A DNA stretch of 11,475 nt, taken from the NCBI GenBank assembly GCA_018661145.1, contig JABJIU010000205.1, positions 1 through 11,475 on the forward strand, given 5' to 3'. Below the pieces are notes generated by a model. The model saw only the letters and a program-made list of their open reading frames with translations. It searched no databases and was not told where the DNA came from. The DNA is from Pseudomonadota bacterium. GTDB lineage: Bacteria; Pseudomonadota; Gammaproteobacteria; Arenicellales; UBA868. Of the stretch, positions 6,017 to 11,475 are shown one piece after another. The translations under genes were made by a program, and so were the position numbers. Every line of letters starts with the position of its first letter. The first letter of the stretch is position 1.

Positions 6017-6993
6017 GCGTTCGACCTCGCATCTTCCGCCAGGGTCTTTGCCAAACCCGCAAAGTCTGCGGGCAATGGACTCTTCCAGTTAAGCGTTTCT
6101 CTGGTAACGGGGTGACTCAGCCCAAGTGCGCCTGCGTGGAGTGCCTGACGGGAAAACTGCTCGAGCCCAGTGACGAGGTCTGCGTTGGGTTTTGGTGGAA
6201 GTTGCAGACGAGCGCCGTAGAGCGGATCACCCACCAACGGAAAACCCAAATGGGCCATATGCACTCGAATCTGATGAGTCCGGCCGGTCTGCAGAGTAAC
6301 GGCAAGCAGTCCATGCGCTCGAAACCTTTCTTTCACGCGATAATCAGTCCAGGCGGGCCTACCGTTGTCGGTAACAGCCATCTTCAGGCGGTGTCTCGAA
6401 TGCCGGCCGATCGGCGCGTCTACGGTGCCGCCACTGATGGGGCAACCGTTGACGATGGCAAGGTATTCTCTTTTTATCTCACGTGCCTCAAGCGAGCGAA
6501 TAAGCTCACTGCGAGCGGGTTCACTCAAGGCGACAACCAAAAGACCACTGGTGTCTTTGTCGAGGCGATGCACAATCCCGGCACGGGGCAAACCGTTTAC
6601 ACCGGGGTATCGGTGCAACAATGCATTAGCCAGAGTCCCGGAGGCATTTCCCGCGCCCGGATGGACCACCCACCCCGCCGGCTTGTCGATCACCGCAATA
6701 TGATCGTCTTCATAGACGACCGAGATCGGCAATGCCTCGGGTAACCAGTCAGAGACGGGCAACGGCGGAACCTCCAAGCACAAAGTCTCACCGCCGAAAA
6801 CCGCAAGCCGGGCAGCAGGAATTTCGTGGTCTAATGTCACCCGACCCTCTTTCAGCCAGGCCTGCAACTGCGACCGTGAATACGGTGGAAAGATCTGAGG
6901 CAGCACCTTATCCAGCCGCTCACCTGACGCCGTCTGGGGCACTACCGCCATCAGAACTTCGCCGCTGCACTTTTTATTTTTCACGATCGTCAT
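6013..6993 (-). CDS. rluD: 23S rRNA pseudouridine synthase RluD
   Basis: RluD makes the pseudouridines at 1911, 1915 and 1917 in helix 69 of 23S rRNA. The protein has an N-terminal S4 RNA-binding domain (about 24-70, with ERLDKVLPQIFPPYSRSQLQAWLKEGRV), then the catalytic RluA-family domain: VIDKPAGWVVHPGAG (101-115), the catalytic-aspartate motif AGIVHRLDKDTSGLLVV (D145), the RTHQIRVHMAHLGFPLVGDPLYG segment, and the QALHA motif. I chose ATG 6993 (326 aa) because AGGG lies 8 nt upstream. A longer open frame to 7074 would run antisense through the start of bamD, and an ATG at 6951 has only a weak GAAG. VVHPGAGN and length favour RluD over RluC, but no other RluA member is visible to compare. 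The gene diverges from bamD across 37 bp and leads the rluD-pgeF operon. Confidence 0.95.
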   Translation of the reverse strand: MTIVKNKKCSGEVLMAVVPQTASGERLDKVLPQIFPPYSRSQLQAWLKEGRVTLDHEIPAARLAVFGGETLCLEVPPLPVSDWLPEALPISVVYEDDHIAVIDKPAGWVVHPGAGNASGTLANALLHRYPGVNGLPRAGIVHRLDKDTSGLLVVALSEPARSELIRSLEAREIKREYLAIVNGCPISGGTVDAPIGRHSRHRLKMAVTDNGRPAWTDYRVKERFRAHGLLAVTLQTGRTHQIRVHMAHLGFPLVGDPLYGARLQLPPKPNADLVTGLEQFSRQALHAGALGLSHPVTRETLNWKSPLPADFAGLAKTLAEDARSNA

Positions 6994-7016
6994 CTTCGTT
7001 GCCCTGTGGGCGAAAG

Positions 7017-7022
7017 TATAAT
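7017..7022 (+). promoter_or_regulatory. Consensus -10 box immediately upstream of bamD
   Basis: A perfect TATAAT at 7017-7022 ends 8 nt before the bamD ATG. The best -35 at 16-bp spacing is TTCGTT (6995-7000), a poor match. If used, it would start the transcript at about 7029-7031, leaving almost no leader. Its complement reads TATTAT toward rluD, so it could also serve the divergent operon. Confidence 0.45.
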
Positions 7023-7030
7023 AGCCGCAT

Positions 7031-7810
7031 ATGCACATCCTCTCTGTCTTGACTTTCCAGCGGCGCACTCTCACGGGATTACTCCTGTTTGCAGTAATGC
7101 TGATGACAGGCTGTGCGATTCTGGAAGAAAAGGACGAAACCGCGGGCTGGGCAGCAGAGGAGATTCTCAGCGCCGGGCAAAAACAGATGGCCTCCGGAGA
7201 CTGGGTGGGCGCAATTGAGACCTACAAGAAGCTTCTGGGTCGTTTCCCGTATGGCCGCATCGCCCAGCAAGCGCAGTTGGATACGGCCTACGCCTACCTT
7301 AAGAACGATGAACCAGCTCTGACTGTCGCGGCCGCGGGCCGGTTTATTCAGATGCATCCTACCCATCCGAACGTCGACTACGCTTTCTATCTCAAAGGCC
7401 TGGCATTATTTGAGCCCCCGGACAGTCTGTTTGACTCCCTGTCAGGCTATAACCCGGCAAACAATGACATCGGCCCGGTACGAGAGGCATTTGTGGCCTA
7501 CCAGGAACTCATCAGCCGCTTTCCTGACAGCCGCTACGCACCGGATACACGCAAACGCTTGATCTATATTATCAATGTGCTTGCCACACATGAAGTCGAG
7601 GTAGCGCGGTATTACTACGCGATGGGTGCGGATGTTGCTGCAGTGAACCGGGCCCGATCGGTCCTTGAAACTTATCGGAATTCTTCAGCTGTGGAAGATG
7701 CTCTCGGCGTGATGGTCAAAGCATACGCCCGCATGGGGCTCGAAGAACTGCACAACGACGCCGTTCGGGTGTTAAAACTCAACTACCCCGACAGCTCGTA
7801 TCTCAATTGA
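7031..7810 (+). CDS. bamD: Outer membrane protein assembly lipoprotein BamD
   Basis: BamD is the essential lipoprotein of the BAM complex that, with BamA, inserts beta-barrel proteins into the outer membrane. The 259 residues (E. coli 245) begin with a type II signal peptide whose lipobox LMTGC places the acylated cysteine at residue 28. Tetratricopeptide-like helical repeats follow, with typical segments such as AGQKQMASGDWVGAIETYKKL, RFPYGRIAQQAQLDTAYAYL, the PREA/YQELISRFPDSRYAPDTRKRL block, and VARYYYAMGADVAAVNRARSVLE. The ATG at 7031 has no Shine-Dalgarno; an in-frame TTG at 7049 would give a 21-residue signal peptide with an equally good lipobox but also lacks one. The stop overlaps the end of convergent nadE by 8 bp. 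Divergence from rluD is the arrangement known from E. coli. Confidence 0.96.
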   Translation: MHILSVLTFQRRTLTGLLLFAVMLMTGCAILEEKDETAGWAAEEILSAGQKQMASGDWVGAIETYKKLLGRFPYGRIAQQAQLDTAYAYLKNDEPALTVAAAGRFIQMHPTHPNVDYAFYLKGLALFEPPDSLFDSLSGYNPANNDIGPVREAFVAYQELISRFPDSRYAPDTRKRLIYIINVLATHEVEVARYYYAMGADVAAVNRARSVLETYRNSSAVEDALGVMVKAYARMGLEELHNDAVRVLKLNYPDSSYLN

Positions 7811-9416
7811 AGCCCGAAGTAATCGGATAGCGCCGGTCACGGCCGAAGGCCCGTCGCGTGATCCTGACTCCAGGCGGTGCCTGCCGTCGTTTGTACTCAT
7901 TGCGCACCACCATGCGCATGATCTTCTCAACGATCTCGGCATCAAAGCCCTTCGCGACAATCTCGTCTGCGCCGAGATCGTGCTCAATGAAGGCCTCAAG
8001 TATCGGATCCAGGACCTCATAGGGTGGCAGGCTGTCGGTGTCTTCCTGATCAGGTGCGAGCTCTGCTGAGGGTGGCCGGGTAATCACCCGCTCTGGAATC
8101 GCTGTGCCGATTCTGTTCCGATACGCCGCAAGTTCATAAACCAGCGTCTTGAATACATCCTTGATAACAGCAAAACCACCTGCCATATCGCCATAGAGTG
8201 TGGCATAACCCACCGCCATCTCGCTTTTGTTGCCGGTAGCCAGTACCAGCCGGCCGGTTTTGTTTGATATCGCCATCAGAAGATTACCGCGGATACGGGA
8301 CTGAAGATTTTCCTCGGTCGTATCCTCCGGCAAACCCTGAAAGATCGGATCCAGTTGGGTCCGATAACTTTCAACTAGGGGCTCGATCGGAATAACCTCA
8401 TGGACCACCCCCAGCGCCTCGGCCTCAATCCTGGCGTCCTCAATACTGATCTTTCGGGTATATCGGGAGGGCATCATGACTGCATGGACATTATCTTTTC
8501 CCAACGCATCGACCGCGACCGCGAGCGTCAGCGCCGAATCAATACCTCCGGACAGGCCCAGCACCGCGCCCTGAAAACCGTTCTTTCGTACGTAGTCCCC
8601 CACTCCCAAGCAAAGTGCCCGATAGACACTTTCTTCCCGGGGTAAAAGCGCGGTCGATGGGTTAACCGGCTCGATTCCCTGTGAGGTGATGTCGATCCGC
8701 GAGAGTGTTTCTTCGAAAAATGCTTGCCGGGTGATCACCTCGCCATCGGCGCTGCAAACAAAAGAGCCTCCATCAAAGACGAGTTCATCCTGGCCACCCA
8801 CCAGGTTAAGGTAAATGATCGGAACACCGGATGCTTTTGCGCGCTGGCTCACCACCTGCTCCTCACGCTCGCGGGCCTTATGCAAGTCATAGGGTGAGGC
8901 GTTCAGATTCACAACTACGTCCGCGCCTGCCGACGCACAGTCTGCGACGGGTTGGGGGTGCCAGACATCCTCACAAATGGTCAATCCCAGATTGATACCG
9001 CCTATCTCAAAAACGCACGGCTGATCGCCTGCAGAGAAATACCGCTTTTCATCAAAGACCCCAAAATTAGGCAGTTCCCGCTTGAGATATCGGGCCGTGA
9101 TCTGCCCCTCTGAGATGACCGACGCGGCGTTATAGAGGTGTGCGCCTACCTGATGAGGATGCCCCACGATAATTGAGATATCCTTCGCGGTGCCCGCCAG
9201 TCGGGCCAACCCCGCTTTTGTGCGCTCAAGAAAATCCCGCCGAAAGAGCAAGTCCTCCGGAGGATACCCGGTAATCGAAAGTTCTGGAAAAATGACAACA
9301 CGGCAATCAAGTTCCGAGCGCGCGCGCTGGGCCGCGTCCAGCATCTTGTCAACGTTCGCGTCGACATCACCGACGGTAAAATTGAGCTGCGCAATTGCAA
9401 TAGGAAGGCGATTCAT
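7803..9416 (-). CDS. nadE: Glutamine-dependent NAD+ synthetase
   Basis: This cytoplasmic enzyme makes NAD+ from nicotinate adenine dinucleotide, ATP and glutamine, the last step of NAD synthesis. It is the long two-domain form (537 aa). The N-terminal nitrilase-type glutaminase has FPELSITGYPPEDLL (E45), the YLKRELPNFGVFDEKRYF region (K112) and LTICEDVW (C148), which gives the expected Glu-Lys-Cys triad. The C-terminal ammonia-dependent synthetase has the ATP-pyrophosphatase P-loop LGLSGGIDSALT (287-298), MPSRYT, ATGNKSEMAVGY and the DQEDTDSLPPYEVLD stretch. ATG 9416 (MNRLPIAIAQLNFTVGDVDAN) fits the family start; a TTG at 9455 would extend it by 13 residues into the opposing gene. No Shine-Dalgarno precedes the ATG. 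The gene overlaps bamD by 8 bp at its end and starts 5 bp from the divergent acyltransferase gene. Confidence 0.97.
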   Translation of the reverse strand: MNRLPIAIAQLNFTVGDVDANVDKMLDAAQRARSELDCRVVIFPELSITGYPPEDLLFRRDFLERTKAGLARLAGTAKDISIIVGHPHQVGAHLYNAASVISEGQITARYLKRELPNFGVFDEKRYFSAGDQPCVFEIGGINLGLTICEDVWHPQPVADCASAGADVVVNLNASPYDLHKAREREEQVVSQRAKASGVPIIYLNLVGGQDELVFDGGSFVCSADGEVITRQAFFEETLSRIDITSQGIEPVNPSTALLPREESVYRALCLGVGDYVRKNGFQGAVLGLSGGIDSALTLAVAVDALGKDNVHAVMMPSRYTRKISIEDARIEAEALGVVHEVIPIEPLVESYRTQLDPIFQGLPEDTTEENLQSRIRGNLLMAISNKTGRLVLATGNKSEMAVGYATLYGDMAGGFAVIKDVFKTLVYELAAYRNRIGTAIPERVITRPPSAELAPDQEDTDSLPPYEVLDPILEAFIEHDLGADEIVAKGFDAEIVEKIMRMVVRNEYKRRQAPPGVRITRRAFGRDRRYPITSGFN

Positions 9417-9421
9417 CGCGA

Positions 9422-10642
9422 ATGAATAATTATCTATCTGAGTCTCAGGCCTCAAAAGGCCTCGACCCCAATGATAAAGCGGGCGAGGCCAGCATCACAA
9501 CAAACCGCTCGATGGACAGCATTGACGCGGGACAATGGAACGCCATGGTTGATGCGGAAAATCCCGGCCTGCGTCACGAATTCCTCCTTGCATTTGAAGA
9601 GAGCGGCTGCTGTTGTCCTGAGACGGGCTGGACACCGTGTCATCTCACCGTTCATCTTGACGGGGCGCTCATTGGTGGCACACCATGTTATCTGAAGACA
9701 CACTCATACGGGGAGTTCGTTTTCGATTGGGCCTGGGCCAATGCCTATCAGCGCCAGGGCATGCCGTATTATCCAAAACTGCTCATTGCGGCACCGTTCA
9801 CGCCCGTTGGCGGGCAGCGAATACTTCATCATCCTGACCATGATGCGATGCTCGTCCGCGACAACATCGCGCGCGCGCTGCCGGTCGTTGCCAATGAACT
9901 CAAAGCGTCTTCTGTGCACTGTATTTTTTGCACAGAAAAGGACCTTGAGATCCTTGCGAAAAATGGTTTTGCGCGCCGCGAGGGACGTCAATTCCACTGG
10001 CGGAACGACCAGTATCAGGATTTTAGTGATTTTCTGATGCAGCTTTCTTCGAAGAAACGCAAAAACATCCTTCGTGAACGACGCCGAGTTATTGAGCAGG
10101 GCATTTCCCTTGAGTGGCATCACGGCAACGAGATCACCCGTGAACACGTGGATCTTCTGTTCTCGTGCTATCGGAATACGATCGCGGAGCATGGCTCGTA
10201 TGCCTACTTAAACCGAAAGTTTTTCGAAACACTCGTGCAAACCTTTCCCGACGGGGTGCAGTTGCTGATCGCACAACAGGGTGGCCGCTCCATTGCCTGT
10301 GCCTTTTTTCTCCGCGGCAAAAATTCCCTGTATGGCCGATACTGGGGCGCTCTCGAGCAAGCTTCTGATCTGCACTTTGAGGCCTGCTACTACGCGCCTA
10401 TTGAATATTGCATTGATCACGGCGTGGGACGTTTTGAAGCAGGGGCACAGGGAGAACACAAGCTGAGTCGAGGCCTCACTCCGCAAACAACGTTATCAGC
10501 ACATTGGCTCGCCCACGAAGGCTTCCATGATGCGGTACGCCGATATACCGCGGAAGAGGAAAGTCACCTGGCGGACTACACAGAGATTCTTGAGGCGCAC
10601 TCACCTTTCAGGCGAGACGGTCAGACCGATACCGAGTGCTAG
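9422..10642 (+). CDS. FemAB-like / DUF482 GNAT-fold acyltransferase
   Basis: This 406-residue protein belongs to the DUF482 (PF04339) group of GNAT-fold, FemAB-related proteins, often described as putative peptidoglycan-biosynthesis or N-acyltransferase proteins; the substrate is not known. Recognisable family segments are ESGCCCPETGWTPCHL, the HSYGEFVFDWAWANAYQRQG stretch, YYPKLLIAAPFTPVGG, LSSKKRKNILRERR, and near the C-terminus YGRYWGA, LHFEACYYAPIEYCIDHG and FEAGAQGEHKLSRGL. FemAB-like proteins commonly use aminoacyl-tRNA, and the two genes behind it, aat and bpt, encode GNAT-fold aminoacyl-tRNA-protein transferases. That makes a link to aminoacyl transfer attractive, but this is inference. 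I use ATG 9422; GGAAGG lies 13 nt upstream, which is rather far, and the first ~30 residues look unconserved. ATG 9512 is the alternative, but it would remove residues that look like the start of the domain. The stop is 12 nt before aat. Confidence 0.87.
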   Translation: MNNYLSESQASKGLDPNDKAGEASITTNRSMDSIDAGQWNAMVDAENPGLRHEFLLAFEESGCCCPETGWTPCHLTVHLDGALIGGTPCYLKTHSYGEFVFDWAWANAYQRQGMPYYPKLLIAAPFTPVGGQRILHHPDHDAMLVRDNIARALPVVANELKASSVHCIFCTEKDLEILAKNGFARREGRQFHWRNDQYQDFSDFLMQLSSKKRKNILRERRRVIEQGISLEWHHGNEITREHVDLLFSCYRNTIAEHGSYAYLNRKFFETLVQTFPDGVQLLIAQQGGRSIACAFFLRGKNSLYGRYWGALEQASDLHFEACYYAPIEYCIDHGVGRFEAGAQGEHKLSRGLTPQTTLSAHWLAHEGFHDAVRRYTAEEESHLADYTEILEAHSPFRRDGQTDTEC

Positions 10643-10654
10643 AATGGCGTTGTT

Positions 10655-11350
10655 ATGGCGAGCCTGCCGAGAACCTATACCTTCCCCCCGCTGGAGGCCG
10701 CGTCTCCTGAAGGCCTGCTCGCCGTCGGTGGCGATCTCAACCCCGACCGGCTATTAAGCGCATACCGCCAGGGCGTCTTTCCCTGGTTCAGTAACGGACA
10801 GCCTATCCTATGGTGGTCGCCCGATCCCCGGGCGATCCTGTATCCCACAAATCTGCATATCTCCCGGAGTTTGCGCAAAAACATGCGGACACAGGGCTTC
10901 GAAGTGACTGCAGATCGTGCCTTTGATCGCGTCATCGAGGTGTGTGCTGAATCCCGCAATGCGCGCGAAGGCACCTGGATCACCTCCGGCATGCAGCAGG
11001 CCTATTGCACCCTGCACCGAATGGGTTATGCCCATAGCGTGGAAACCTGGCAGAACGGCCAACTGGTCGGAGGTCTTTATGGCCTTGCGATCGGCAAAGC
11101 CTTTTTTGGCGAAAGTATGTTCAGCCACGTCACCGATGCCTCTAAAACCGCGCTTGTCGCTCTTGCAGCATCACTCACCGCCGGTGGATATCATTTTATC
11201 GACTGCCAAGTGGTGTCTGAGCACCTGAACTCTTTGGGGGCGCAGGCGGTGCCACGGTATCGCTTCTCCTCTGAACTCAAACAGGCGGTCGAGATTCCCG
11301 TAAACGGAACTCCTTGGAATTGGGCCACGCCGGCACGGGAGTTGTCATGA
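10655..11350 (+). CDS. aat: Leucyl/phenylalanyl-tRNA-protein transferase
   Basis: Aat transfers Leu or Phe from charged tRNA to proteins with N-terminal Lys or Arg, marking them for ClpS/ClpAP degradation. The 231 residues carry the family motifs in order: LLAVGGDLNPDRLLSAYRQGVFPW (21-44), WWSPDPRAI (53-61), REGTWITSGM (104-113), GGLYGLAIGKAFFGESMFS (139-157), DASKTALVAL (161-170), and FIDCQVVSEHLNSLGA (181-196). This is the full family length. ATG 10655 opens at the expected MASLPRTYTFPPLE; the ribosome binding site is weak (GAATGG). An ATG at 10644 is out of frame. The gene follows the DUF482 acyltransferase by 12 nt and overlaps bpt by 4 bp (ATGA), so the three genes look like one operon. 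No promoter of its own is visible. Confidence 0.97.
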   Translation: MASLPRTYTFPPLEAASPEGLLAVGGDLNPDRLLSAYRQGVFPWFSNGQPILWWSPDPRAILYPTNLHISRSLRKNMRTQGFEVTADRAFDRVIEVCAESRNAREGTWITSGMQQAYCTLHRMGYAHSVETWQNGQLVGGLYGLAIGKAFFGESMFSHVTDASKTALVALAASLTAGGYHFIDCQVVSEHLNSLGAQAVPRYRFSSELKQAVEIPVNGTPWNWATPARELS

Positions 11351-11475
11351 CCCGCCAACCGATCGCCCCGGATCTTTATCAGTCAACGGTACACCGGTGC
11401 CCTTACCTGCCACAAGAAACCGCAGCTAATCTGCTGATCGACCCCAACTATCCAGTGTCGTCGGCGCTTTATGAC
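11347..11475 (+). CDS. bpt: Aspartate/glutamate leucyltransferase Bpt (N-terminus only)
   Basis: Only the first 43 codons are in the window. The TVHRCPYLPQETAANLLIDPNYPVSSALYD region matches the start of bacterial Bpt/ATE-type aminoacyl-tRNA-protein transferases, whose N-terminal cysteine region in related species reads HSCSYLP...LFLDP. Bpt adds Leu to proteins with N-terminal Asp or Glu, complementing Aat in the same degradation pathway. The ATG overlaps the aat stop as ATGA, pointing to translational coupling, and aat-bpt is a known operon arrangement in proteobacteria. The catalytic GNAT part lies beyond the right edge, so intactness cannot be judged. Confidence 0.88.
   Translation, partial: MTRQPIAPDLYQSTVHRCPYLPQETAANLLIDPNYPVSSALYD

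Noticed and set aside
6001..6744. A 247-codon plus-strand open frame, and others of about 100 codons through 7052.
   Set aside because: They are antisense to rluD and the pgeF start, both firmly identified, and look like codon-bias shadows.
6994..7074. A longer N-terminus for RluD starting at 7074.
   Set aside because: It would overlap the bamD start antisense, and the added residues do not look like RluD; ATG 6993 has a fitting ribosome binding site.
9417..9455. A TTG start for NadE at 9455.
   Set aside because: It adds 13 residues before the usual family start and would run into the opposing gene; ATG 9416 fits better.
9704..10192. A 162-codon minus-strand frame inside the DUF482 gene.
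   Set aside because: The plus-strand frame carries conserved DUF482 segments throughout, so the minus frame is a shadow.
1..11475. tRNA, rRNA, CRISPR arrays, insertion sequences, phage genes or attachment sites.
   Set aside because: I looked for repeats with regular spacers, cloverleaf-like segments, transposase or integrase motifs and inverted terminal repeats and saw none.

Overview
The window looks like chromosomal DNA from a free-living-type gammaproteobacterium. The evidence is the block bamD / rluD-pgeF / clpB, which keeps the relative orientations seen in Escherichia coli, together with ClpB, BamD and RluD proteins that read as typical of the class. Genes are tightly packed. Several pairs overlap at their ends, and I see no rRNA, tRNA, CRISPR array, transposase or other mobile element. 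The lineage cannot be fixed more closely from sequence alone.

Layout from left to right. (1) clpB (minus) runs off the left edge with almost all of its coding sequence present, behind a convincing heat-shock (sigma-32 type) promoter. (2) Next comes a four-gene segment: nadC (plus), a TlpA-like periplasmic thioredoxin (minus, overlapping the nadC end), a tiny secreted cysteine-rich acidic peptide (plus), and an exported rhodanese-like protein (plus). The segment ends in a strong hairpin terminator that can serve both strands. (3) pgeF and rluD (minus, coupled by a GTGA overlap) diverge from bamD (plus). (4) Glutamine-dependent nadE (minus) overlaps the end of bamD and faces, head to head, an operon on the plus strand. 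That operon holds a FemAB-like/DUF482 acyltransferase, then aat, then the start of bpt, which runs off the right edge.

Functionally, clpB, bamD, rluD and pgeF are protein-quality, envelope and ribosome housekeeping genes. nadC and nadE are two separated steps of NAD biosynthesis. aat and bpt encode the two aminoacyl-tRNA-protein transferases of the bacterial N-degron pathway. The least ordinary part is 3588-5222. It places three apparently exported, cysteine-based proteins side by side, between pgeF and clpB, which are adjacent in E. coli. Upstream of the rhodanese gene lie a perfect 9-bp tandem repeat and an apparent one-base lesion that separates its signal peptide from its ribosome binding site.
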